Origin: Phycisphaerales bacterium
GTDB lineage: Bacteria; Planctomycetota; Phycisphaerae; Tepidisphaerales; Tepidisphaeraceae
Direction of reading: 5' to 3'
NCBI GenBank assembly: GCA_020847375.1
Contig: JADLCB010000029.1
Coordinates: 62,001 to 126,000 of the forward strand
Length of the DNA stretch: 64,000 bases
Below the pieces are notes generated by a model. It was not told where the DNA came from. It saw only the letters and a list, made by a program, of their open reading frames with translations, and made no database searches. Positions 1 to 7,236 of the stretch are shown piece after piece. Numbering within the stretch: the first letter of the stretch is position 1; each line of letters opens with the position of its first letter. The translations under genes were made by a program, and so were the position numbers.

Positions 1-42
1 TTATCCTGTCATCAGGCAACTCACTCGGCCGCGCACCAACAG

Positions 43-1374
43 ATGGCGCATCAGATCATGGATCAGCATTTTTTTCATCCTCTTTTGTGTCTGTCGCTGT
101 TGATCATCGCGCTCATTCAACCAATCGCCCGCGCCCAGGAAATGCTTGATCTTGATCTCAATACCAAACCAGCTCAAAAAATCCACGGCAGCCTCGTTTC
201 TTGGAACGATCAGCAGATCGTGCTCAAAACCGACACACAGGAACAGACGATCAACTGGTTTGACATGACCCCGACCAGTGCTTTTCGCGTGCGTCAGCGC
301 CTGACTGATCGCGGCAAACCCGATCAACTCTTGGAACTGGGCGAAATGGGCCGGGCCATGGGCATTGATCGACCAGCGGCTCAGGTGATCGATTCAGCCG
401 TCAAACGCGACCCGACGCTGCGCCTGCGGGCCGAGTTTGTCATGCAGAAAAAGCTGGGTTATCGGGTTGCGACAAAACAGAAATCCACGGCAACCACTTC
501 CCCTTCACCACCATCACTATCGGAATATTCCGGCGTGAGGATCTACCATGAAACGACTTCCCTGCAGGACATGGCTGCCATTGAACAGGCCCGTAGTGAC
601 AAGCAGGAAGTCGAATCAGCCCTCGGTATCAAGCTGGCGGAGCTGCAAACACCGCACTTTATTGTTTTTACGGACTGGGATCCGCACGAATACAACTTTT
701 TGCGCGAAAATCTCGAAGGAGCCTACACCGCCGTCGCCAGAGTGTTTCGCCAGGACCCACGTCAGAATATCTTCACGGGCAAACTGCCGATTTACATGCT
801 CGCCCATCGCGAGGATTTTCAACGTTTTGCTGATGTGATCGACCACGCCACCCAGCCAGGCGTTCAGCAGGCGGCCGGTTATTTCACCAGCAGCGGTCAC
901 ATTGTCATGTGGAAGCCTGACACCTCCAACCCGCGCAGCATACCGCAGGCGGCGCAAGTGCAATGGGCGTATGTACTGAGCCACGAATTCACCCATGCCT
1001 TCACCCATTATTACCTGACCAGCCGCTTGGTCCCGCGGTGGGTGAGTGAGGGTCTGGCTGAAACCGTCGCCACCCAGCTATTTCCGATGGTACAGGGTAA
1101 AACGCGCGCACTGGATATGATGCTCGCCACATCCTCACTGGCCGACTTCTGGGCGAATGATGATGTACAGCAACAGTTTGAATTTTACTCCATTCACCGC
1201 ACCTTGATTCAAACGCTTCTGGCCAAAGACCCAGCCGCTTTTACCCGGTGGTTTGATGCGCTCAAGGCTGGGGATGCTCCCGAGGCGGCGCTGCAGACGT
1301 ATTTTCAGTGGAATTACGCTGATCTGGAACGTTACTGGCGGATTTATGTCCTGGCCACTTCCGGTCGGCAGTAG
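43..1374 (+). CDS. secreted zinc metallopeptidase (gluzincin / peptidase MA-like)
   Basis: Predicted exported peptidase of 443 residues. The N-terminus has a hydrophobic stretch (LLCLSLLIIALI) followed by an ARA-QE type cleavage site, so it should act outside the cytoplasm. The catalytic signature is HEFTH near residue 315, followed about 25 residues later by SEGLAE. In gluzincins, HExxH gives two zinc ligands and the general base, and the downstream Glu is the third ligand. The upstream 300 residues have no motif I recognise. An in-frame ATG at 58 gives a tighter signal peptide and may be the true start; neither start has a clear Shine-Dalgarno. Substrate unknown. It converges on the anti-sigma gene, with 18 bp between the stop codons. 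Confidence 0.75.
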   Translation: MAHQIMDQHFFHPLLCLSLLIIALIQPIARAQEMLDLDLNTKPAQKIHGSLVSWNDQQIVLKTDTQEQTINWFDMTPTSAFRVRQRLTDRGKPDQLLELGEMGRAMGIDRPAAQVIDSAVKRDPTLRLRAEFVMQKKLGYRVATKQKSTATTSPSPPSLSEYSGVRIYHETTSLQDMAAIEQARSDKQEVESALGIKLAELQTPHFIVFTDWDPHEYNFLRENLEGAYTAVARVFRQDPRQNIFTGKLPIYMLAHREDFQRFADVIDHATQPGVQQAAGYFTSSGHIVMWKPDTSNPRSIPQAAQVQWAYVLSHEFTHAFTHYYLTSRLVPRWVSEGLAETVATQLFPMVQGKTRALDMMLATSSLADFWANDDVQQQFEFYSIHRTLIQTLLAKDPAAFTRWFDALKAGDAPEAALQTYFQWNYADLERYWRIYVLATSGRQ

Positions 1375-1392
1375 CTGCCTGGTCTATTGATG

Positions 1393-3060
1393 TTACGGCA
1401 AGACCGGCTGGACAGGCGTCGCAGGGTCAGATCGTTGAATCAGGATCGTCAGATTAACGTGCGCGGAATTCACACCAGCAGGCGCAGTGCGCACCGTCAT
1501 TTTATTGTTCCCAGCACCGATCAACTGATTCATCCACGCAAGTTGCTGCGCGACGATCTGCTCCGGCAACTGCGCCAAGGCTGCGGCATGAACAAACAAA
1601 TGCGCCTCCCCGACCGCTGGCGCTTGCGCCAGCTCATTGGCTAACCACCACACCTGCTGCACCGGCAGATCGCGGATAACATACTGACCACCGCCAGCAC
1701 TGATTGCCTGCTGGTTTACCATTTGATCGGCAGCCTCGTCGGATGATTGCCCGGCATTCTCATCAGCCTGCGGTTTTACTGGCGGCAGCGCGGGCTTTTG
1801 TAACGGCGACTCCTGAATCGGCGCGTCTGATGCGGATGATTGGGAATGATCCTGCTGCCGCGCAATAATCTGACCTTGGCGATACGGCTGATTCGCCATT
1901 TGCTGATTCGCCCGCTGCTGATTCGCCAGTTGCTGATTCGGCTGCAACTCGTCTGCGTGCTGTTGGTCAGCCGCGCTGGCCAGCGAATTTGTCGTCTGCC
2001 CGCCGCTGGCTGACACCGCGCCGTCAGCCGATTCACCCCGCAGCGCTTGCGATCCGGTGGAATTGGACGATAACGATGCTAGCGGTGGATTACCTGCTGG
2101 TGCGCTGGCAAACTCCCATTGCTGATGGCGGTCCGCCAGCATCAACCGCACGCCCGCTGCCGTCACGAGTTCTTCACGGCTGTTGAGAATCAGAACCGCA
2201 TCACGGTCATCCGCCCGGCCCGATGTCGTCGTTGATGATAGTTCCTGCAATTCATTCAGCGCCCCGATCCGCACTTTGATTGGCCGTTTTTCCAGTGCGG
2301 CCGCCGGTGCTGGCGGCTGCGCCGCTGACACTGACGACTTGGATTGATATTCCGTGGCGGCCACAGCGGCAATCGGTTGATTTTCCGGCGCGGCTGCCAG
2401 TGATTGGGGTTGATCCGCCTGATTGTGGCTGCTACCCGCTGAATTCTGCCCAGATTGCGACGATACCGCAGCGGTCGCCTCAGCAGCACTGCCCTGACGC
2501 TGACGGTTAAGATCAGCACTGCGCAGCAGACTGTCCCAATCCATCTCCGCCGTCCCCTGGCCGGTTGACGGATTGCTCGCCGAGGCAATCGGCGCTGGTG
2601 GTTCTGCGGCTTTGGGCGCACTCGCCTGACCATTCGGCGCTGCCACACCCCGGCCGGCGGGGACTTCTTTTTCCACCACGGTAAAAGCCGTCGGCGAAGA
2701 AGCGGGCAAGGTCACATAGACCACAAAACCAAGTCCCGTTGCCAAAATCAGAATTGCTGCCACCGCCAGACCCTGCGACCACCGATTAAGCTGCCGAAAA
2801 CGCCCACCCTTGCCAAGACCATCAGCCAGCAACGCCGATCGTTCCAGGTGTCCCTGCACCGTTTCAGCCATGTCGTGCGGAGCGGTGGCGCGCGGCAATT
2901 CGCGCAGAATATCCCGCGCAGCAATCAACTCGGACATCAAGTGGCGATGCTGTTCGTGTTCAGCCAAATGCTGCTCGATCTCCGCCTGGCCTGCCTCGTC
3001 GAGCGTCCCCTCGACGTATTGCGCCAGCTTGGCTTCTATATTTTCCTTGGTTTGCGACAT
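1393..3060 (-). CDS. membrane-anchored anti-sigma factor
   Basis: Likely the anti-sigma partner of the ECF sigma factor 13 bp upstream in the same operon. Residues 1-80 look like an anti-sigma (ZAS/zf-HC2-type) domain, with a helical pattern around EGTLDEAGQAEIEQHLAEH. The expected H-x3-C-x2-C zinc motif is replaced by H-x3-E-x2-H, so zinc binding is doubtful. One transmembrane helix follows (about residues 95-115, AVAAILILATGLGFVVYV). The remaining 430 residues would be extracytoplasmic and are rich in Gln, Ala, Ser and Pro, with tandem NQQxA pentapeptides; the last 120 residues look more ordered. The long exported part may sense an envelope signal. The assignment rests on operon position and topology more than on sequence match. 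Confidence 0.68.
   Translation of the reverse strand: MSQTKENIEAKLAQYVEGTLDEAGQAEIEQHLAEHEQHRHLMSELIAARDILRELPRATAPHDMAETVQGHLERSALLADGLGKGGRFRQLNRWSQGLAVAAILILATGLGFVVYVTLPASSPTAFTVVEKEVPAGRGVAAPNGQASAPKAAEPPAPIASASNPSTGQGTAEMDWDSLLRSADLNRQRQGSAAEATAAVSSQSGQNSAGSSHNQADQPQSLAAAPENQPIAAVAATEYQSKSSVSAAQPPAPAAALEKRPIKVRIGALNELQELSSTTTSGRADDRDAVLILNSREELVTAAGVRLMLADRHQQWEFASAPAGNPPLASLSSNSTGSQALRGESADGAVSASGGQTTNSLASAADQQHADELQPNQQLANQQRANQQMANQPYRQGQIIARQQDHSQSSASDAPIQESPLQKPALPPVKPQADENAGQSSDEAADQMVNQQAISAGGGQYVIRDLPVQQVWWLANELAQAPAVGEAHLFVHAAALAQLPEQIVAQQLAWMNQLIGAGNNKMTVRTAPAGVNSAHVNLTILIQRSDPATPVQPVLP
1888..1940. repeat. 15-bp tandem repeat inside the anti-sigma gene
   Basis: About three and a half copies of a 15-bp unit (consensus on the plus strand CTGATTCGCCAnTTG) lie head to tail. 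They encode NQQLA-NQQRA-NQQMA-NQ in the extracytoplasmic part of the anti-sigma protein. Copies differ at a few positions. Repeat-number variation between strains would be expected. Confidence 0.75.
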
Positions 3061-3073
3061 CGGCTTTACGCTC

Positions 3074-3727
3074 TTACTTCATATACGCCATCAGCTCATC
3101 ACGCAGCGCCACCCGGGCGCGAAACAGCCGGCTTTTCAGCGTGCCCAGCGGCAACGACAACAGATCAGCCATCTGTTCGTAGCTGAACTGTTCAATATCA
3201 CGCATAACCAGCACTGCGCGATATTCCTCATCCAACCGCCCCAGAGCAGCCAGCACCTGCTGACTGCGCTCGCGCTGCTCCAGCGCCTCGGCCGGCGAAG
3301 CATCCCGGTATTGTTCCATCCGACGCAGCAAAACCGACGCCTGATTCGGCCCGCCTGCGCCGGATCCTTCCTCCGGGGCATCCAGACTGAAAACCCTTCG
3401 ACGTTTGCGCTGACGAAGCTGGGTAAACGCGAGATTCAATCCGATCCGAAACAACCAGGTGTAAATACCCGATTCGCCGCGAAAAGCGCCAATTTTTTCC
3501 AGTCCGCGGGTAAACGTCTCCTGAGCCAGCTCCGCCGCCTCATCCGCATCACCCATCAGGCGCAATATCGCGTTGTAAAGTCGATCCTGATATTGCAGAA
3601 CGATCTGACCATAGGCGAAACGGTCACCCACACGCGCCTTACGGACCAGATCGGCCTCATGATCCGTTGGCGGCGTGCGCTCATCCGGCAAATCCGCAGC
3701 GAAATTGTCTTCCTTTCGATCTGACAT
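3074..3727 (-). CDS. ECF-family RNA polymerase sigma factor
   Basis: A 217-residue sigma70-family factor of the extracytoplasmic-function group. Region 2 spans about residues 28-95, with the ELAQETFTRG and TWLFRIGLNLA core-binding and -10 recognition features. Region 4 spans about 145-210, with EYRAVLVMRDIEQFSYEQMA and the recognition helix LGTLKSRLFRAR. Region 3 is absent, as usual for ECF factors. The 25-residue N-terminal extension is poorly conserved. The anti-sigma gene follows after 13 bp. An ECF-type promoter lies directly upstream, and its predicted start site falls at about the ATG, so the gene may be autoregulated and leaderless. No other Met lies before region 2. Confidence 0.92.
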   Translation of the reverse strand: MSDRKEDNFAADLPDERTPPTDHEADLVRKARVGDRFAYGQIVLQYQDRLYNAILRLMGDADEAAELAQETFTRGLEKIGAFRGESGIYTWLFRIGLNLAFTQLRQRKRRRVFSLDAPEEGSGAGGPNQASVLLRRMEQYRDASPAEALEQRERSQQVLAALGRLDEEYRAVLVMRDIEQFSYEQMADLLSLPLGTLKSRLFRARVALRDELMAYMK

Positions 3728-3732
3728 TGGTC

Positions 3733-3760
3733 TCAGACGCTGATCAATCGAAAAAGTTCC
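3733..3760 (-). promoter_or_regulatory. ECF-type promoter of the sigma/anti-sigma operon
   Basis: On the minus strand GGAACTT (3760-3754) is followed after 16 bp by TCTGA (3737-3733). This is close to the sigma-E-class consensus GGAACTT-N15/16-TCTAA, suggesting positive autoregulation. The predicted start site is within a few bases of the sigma ATG at 3727. A perfect 6-bp dyad abuts the -35 element on its upstream side. Confidence 0.55.
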
Positions 3761-3777
3761 CCTCTGGCAGGCAGAGG
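3761..3777. repeat. inverted repeat abutting the ECF promoter
   Basis: CCTCTG (3761-3766) and CAGAGG (3772-3777) flank a 5-nt centre, immediately upstream of the -35 GGAACTT read on the minus strand. It could be an operator, or a weak terminator of upstream minus-strand transcription. The rest of the 3728-4032 interval shows nothing I recognise. Confidence 0.45.
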
Positions 3778-4032
3778 CTTGATTGACACGAACGAACCGG
3801 CGCGGCGTCCCTCAAACGCCATCGAGCAATCGCATGCTTTGGATAATAGTGCCCTGTGACGGAACGAGAATCAACCCGGGACAGCCTAATTGGCCGTCAG
3901 ACTGCCAGACACAGCCTACCGATACGCTGCCTCAAATCTTATTCTCCGACAAGAGGCATGAGTTCATGACGCTTCCCATTGATCATTTCATTTTCCATAT
4001 CATCCTCTTTTCCCAACGGTTACAATCGCATC

Positions 4033-4596
4033 ATGGTCATCCGCCGCCTGCTTCTGGAAGAATTATCCCAACTGGACGAAATTGATGCCACCATCGAATC
4101 CAGCAACTATCTGCATGTCAGCGTCAATGGCAGCGGGCTTGGTCGGGGGTGGCAGCTCGATCTTCGCCCCGCCCGCGAGAAACTGATCGACCCCAATCGC
4201 CTGAGCGACGATCTGCGATTTTCCTACCATCAGGTGCTCACTGCCATTGAAGAAGGCATTGTTCTGGGCGTCGAGCATCACGATCAGATCATTGGCACTT
4301 TACTGGCCCAACTGGACGCGCAGAGCCGGTTGCTGCGGATACTCGATATACGGGTTGAATACGACCAGCGCCGTCGAGGGGTCGCCACCGTCCTGCTCTA
4401 CCAGCTGATTTCTCATATGAAACAACATGATTTTCGTGCGGTGACAGCGGAGTGTCAGACCAACAACGTGCCGGCCTGTCAGTTTCTGGCTGCGACCAAT
4501 TTCGGGCTGTCAGGTATCGACACCGCGCGACATTCCAACCATGATCTGGTCAAGGAAGCCGCGACGCTGAGCTGGCATTTACCAACCGATCAATAA
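4033..4596 (+). CDS. GNAT-family N-acetyltransferase
   Basis: A predicted 187-residue acyl-CoA N-acetyltransferase. The GNAT core is in the C-terminal half: a beta strand ILDIRVEYDQ, then the acetyl-CoA pyrophosphate loop RRRGVA (R/Q-x-x-G-x-A), a helix, and TNNVPACQFLAATNFGL, which matches the family's motif B region. Residues 1-70 hold the presumed substrate-binding part and are not diagnostic. I chose ATG 4033 because the upstream in-frame extension (from 3979) is hydrophobic, unlike the family, and the predicted protein then opens MVIRRLLLEE, as GNATs usually do. Substrate unknown. It lies 79 bp upstream of pyrF on the same strand. Confidence 0.8.
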   Translation: MVIRRLLLEELSQLDEIDATIESSNYLHVSVNGSGLGRGWQLDLRPAREKLIDPNRLSDDLRFSYHQVLTAIEEGIVLGVEHHDQIIGTLLAQLDAQSRLLRILDIRVEYDQRRRGVATVLLYQLISHMKQHDFRAVTAECQTNNVPACQFLAATNFGLSGIDTARHSNHDLVKEAATLSWHLPTDQ

Positions 4597-4675
4597 CCAG
4601 CAAAAGCCTGGAACCGGACAAACCGCTACCCGTTAAGTATGGCAAGTCTGATTCCGGCGCGTATGATCCCCTCTC

Positions 4676-5620
4676 ATGCCGGAAAACTTTGCTGACCGTC
4701 TGCTGGATGCCATCGATACCAAGGGTGCGCCCATTTGCGTTGGAATCGATCCCATCGTTGAAATGATCCCCGCTGCCATCACGGACGGTCGCCATCTTCG
4801 CAACCCCGACGATGCCGACGCCGCTGTCGACGCCATCTTCGAGTTCACCATCTCCGTGTTAAAACTCATTGCCCCGGTCGTGCCGATCGTTAAATTCCAG
4901 TCCGCCTACTTCGAGCGCTATCTGTGGGAAGGCGTTGAAGCCTATTTCAGCCTGGTGCAGGAGGCGCGGGAAATGGGGCTGCTGGTGATCGGCGATATCA
5001 AGCGTGGCGACATTGGTTCAACCAGCGCTGCTTACGCCCGCGGGCATCTGGCTGAGCCAACCTTTGACGATCATGAAGAAGTGCTGGTACCCGATGCCGT
5101 AACCGTCAACCCCATGCTGGGGCTGGACACCCTGACGCCTTTTGTCGATACCGCCATTGAATATGACAAGGGCCTTTTTGTTCTGGTGCGAACCAGCAAT
5201 CCCGGCAGCAGCGAGTTGCAGGATGTACTGCTGGCGACCGGCCAGACCTGGAGCCAGCTTCTGGCCGAAAAACTGGCGCTGGTAGCCGACCAGCCCGGCT
5301 TGATGGGCCAATATGGTTATTCCAGCCTTGGCGCGGTGGTCGGAGCGACCCAGGTTCACACCATCGAATCGATGCGCCAGCGCCTGCCCAAAAGCATCTT
5401 CCTGCTGCCCGGTTATGGCACGCAGGGTGCAACGGCTGAGATGACCCGACGGGCGTTTGATGCCAACGGGCGCGGTGCGATTGTCAGCGCTTCACGCAGC
5501 ATCCTTTACGCTCACCGGAATGAAAAATATCGCGCCCGCTTCGGCGATGACTGGCAGCAATGCGTCAGCGCCGCTGTGACGGACATGCACAACGATCTCA
5601 AGGCGGTTCTGAAGCGCTGA
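4676..5620 (+). CDS. pyrF: orotidine 5'-phosphate decarboxylase (type 2)
   Basis: Decarboxylates OMP to UMP, the last step of de novo pyrimidine synthesis, in the cytoplasm. The 314 residues match the longer subfamily 2 enzymes rather than the roughly 230-residue E. coli type. The N-terminal strand holds ICVGIDP. The charged catalytic network is DIKRGDIGST near residues 110-120 (D-x-K-x-x-D-I-G). VKFQSAYFE supplies the preceding Lys. A phosphate-binding region lies near LPGYGTQGA (about residue 245). No other pyr genes are nearby. The gene ends 82 bp before an intrinsic terminator shared with the convergent oxidoreductase gene. Confidence 0.93.
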   Translation: MPENFADRLLDAIDTKGAPICVGIDPIVEMIPAAITDGRHLRNPDDADAAVDAIFEFTISVLKLIAPVVPIVKFQSAYFERYLWEGVEAYFSLVQEAREMGLLVIGDIKRGDIGSTSAAYARGHLAEPTFDDHEEVLVPDAVTVNPMLGLDTLTPFVDTAIEYDKGLFVLVRTSNPGSSELQDVLLATGQTWSQLLAEKLALVADQPGLMGQYGYSSLGAVVGATQVHTIESMRQRLPKSIFLLPGYGTQGATAEMTRRAFDANGRGAIVSASRSILYAHRNEKYRARFGDDWQQCVSAAVTDMHNDLKAVLKR

Positions 5621-5702
5621 GGTGCACGCGCCGGCCAACAGCGTCGCCTTTTCACATCCATCCATTATTTTATTGCCCGCAATTGGTTGAGTATCCATGA
5701 CA

Positions 5703-5745
5703 AAGGCCTCAATCCTTCAACAGGACTGAGGCCTTCATGGTTTTT
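5703..5745 (+). terminator. intrinsic terminator after pyrF
   Basis: Arms 5703-5716 and 5722-5735 (AAGGCCTCA and TGAGGCCTT at their ends) form a 14-bp stem with one internal mismatch and a 5-nt loop. A T-run follows at 5741-5745. It sits between convergent genes, so it may also slow minus-strand transcripts. Confidence 0.8.
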
Positions 5746-5799
5746 CAATGCTGACAGGCTGATCCGATGGATAAGCGGTAGGCAGCGTTATCGCGGAGT

Positions 5800-6912
5800 T
5801 CAGTCGATCTTAACTTCCTTACCGGCCTCGGCTGAACGATAAACGCCATCGAGAATCTTCTGTACCGCCAGCCCGGCTTCACCCGGGGCAGTCAGCGGCG
5901 TATCCTTGAGGCAGGCGTCAACAAAATTGCGCAGTTTGATTGAAAACAGTGTGTTGAAATTGGATTCCTGGCTGATCCATCCCGGTTGGATATTGACCAT
6001 GTAACCAGCCTGATCGCGGTAAATTGACGGCGGATCCCAGGTGCAACCACCCTTTTCACCGACCATCTGGAAATTCCAGACATCTTTTTCGATGTGGTTA
6101 CAGAACGAAGACTCGATCTGCATCAAGGCGCCGTTTTCAAAACGAATCTGACCAATGGCCAGATCTTCAACTGTATAGGTCTTGTGATCCCAGTTGGGCC
6201 ACATGCTGACAACTTCCGATTTTTTATTGCCCAAAAAAGTCCACGTGTTACCCGACGCCGCCACCGGACGCGGACTGCCCATCACGTAGTGCGCCATCTC
6301 GATGATGTGCACGCCGATATCAATCATCGGTCCGCCTCCCTGCAGCTCCTTGCGGCCAAAGACACCCCAGTTGGGAATGCCGCGGCGACGCAAAGCGTGA
6401 CACTTCATAAACATAACCTTGCCAAACTGACCCTCGTCAGCCGCCTTTTTCAAAAACTGCGTATTGGGGTGATAACGGAACTGGAATCCGACGCACAGCT
6501 TCTTACCCGCCTTCTTAGCCGCATCAATCATCTGCTGGCATTCGCGCGGATTCATCGCCATCGGCTTTTCCGTAATGACATGCAAACCTGCCTTGGAGCT
6601 GTCGATCGACGCCGGGGCGTGCACACCATTGGGCGTACAGACACTGACCGCATCAAGCTCAACATTCTTAAGCATCTTGCGCCAGTCTTCATACAATTCG
6701 GTTACACCCCATTTGGTCTGGAAATTTTCCAGCCGCTCGGGAAGAATATCGCAACCCGCCACCACCTCCACATCGGGCATTTCCCGCAGCGCCTGCATAT
6801 GGGTCTGGGCGATACCCCCACAACCAATGAACGCCATGCGAAGTTTCTTGCCGCGATACTCCTTCTTTGACTCGATTGCCAAAGAATCTGTCGAAACTGT
6901 CTTTTCAGCCAT
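5800..6912 (-). CDS. Gfo/Idh/MocA family oxidoreductase
   Basis: A predicted NAD(P)-dependent sugar or sugar-acid dehydrogenase. Starting at 6912 the protein has 370 residues, normal for the family. The Rossmann fold begins with MAFIGCGGIAQTH (G-x-G-x-x-A). The EKP signature (VITEKPMAMNP) supplies the catalytic Lys. A GGGPMIDIGVHIIEMAHYV segment carries the D-x-x-x-H pair typical of the C-terminal domain. I chose this start because AAGGA lies about 8 nt upstream and the longer frame (from 6975) adds a Cys/Arg-rich stretch without homology. Substrate not determinable. Three stacked inverted repeats lie 41-108 bp upstream of the start. Confidence 0.9.
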   Translation of the reverse strand: MAEKTVSTDSLAIESKKEYRGKKLRMAFIGCGGIAQTHMQALREMPDVEVVAGCDILPERLENFQTKWGVTELYEDWRKMLKNVELDAVSVCTPNGVHAPASIDSSKAGLHVITEKPMAMNPRECQQMIDAAKKAGKKLCVGFQFRYHPNTQFLKKAADEGQFGKVMFMKCHALRRRGIPNWGVFGRKELQGGGPMIDIGVHIIEMAHYVMGSPRPVAASGNTWTFLGNKKSEVVSMWPNWDHKTYTVEDLAIGQIRFENGALMQIESSFCNHIEKDVWNFQMVGEKGGCTWDPPSIYRDQAGYMVNIQPGWISQESNFNTLFSIKLRNFVDACLKDTPLTAPGEAGLAVQKILDGVYRSAEAGKEVKID

Positions 6913-6952
6913 GATCCATCCTTCAAACTGGCGGGCATCGATACAATGCTTA

Positions 6953-7020
6953 TTCCGAATACGCGCCCGAAACAATTCGGAAACAGTAGTTACAACTACT
7001 GGATAATCACGTCATTATCC
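6953..7020. promoter_or_regulatory. three stacked inverted repeats upstream of the oxidoreductase gene
   Basis: Three perfect dyads sit end to end. TTCCGAA/TTCGGAA has 7-bp arms at 6953-6959 and 6976-6982. CAGTAGTT/AACTACTG has 8-bp arms at 6984-6991 and 6994-7001, with a 2-bp centre. GGATAAT/ATTATCC has 7-bp arms at 7001-7007 and 7014-7020. They could be tandem operators or three consecutive hairpins in the 5' UTR of the minus-strand oxidoreductase gene. The -10 element of copA lies 200 bp further on. Confidence 0.55.
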
Positions 7021-7199
7021 TACGATCCCCCGGTAATCATGCAACTGTTGGCAAGAGCGGATTCCACAAAAAAGTCGCACAGAGTGTCCTGCTGTCGCAT
7101 CGGCAAAATCCAGCAAATATTTGTCTTCGGCGGCCATGCGGTCTTTCGTACACTCAGCTACCGCCATCGCAACGATATGCGCTCGACCACCCCGCCCTC

Positions 7200-7228
7200 G
7201 TAACAATCAGCTGGCTGTAGCATATAAT
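7200..7228 (+). promoter_or_regulatory. sigma70-type promoter of the copper ATPase gene
   Basis: A perfect TATAAT (7223-7228) lies 17 bp after GTAACA (7200-7205, 4 of 6 matches to TTGACA). The predicted start site is about 7235, at the GTG/ATG pair 7234/7237, so the message would be leaderless or nearly so. No Shine-Dalgarno is visible. Confidence 0.5.
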
Positions 7229-7236
7229 GGATTGTG

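Noticed and set aside
2810-3724. 304-codon frame antisense to the sigma/anti-sigma operon
   Set aside because: It covers the 3' part of one gene and the whole of the other on the wrong strand, without domain signals.
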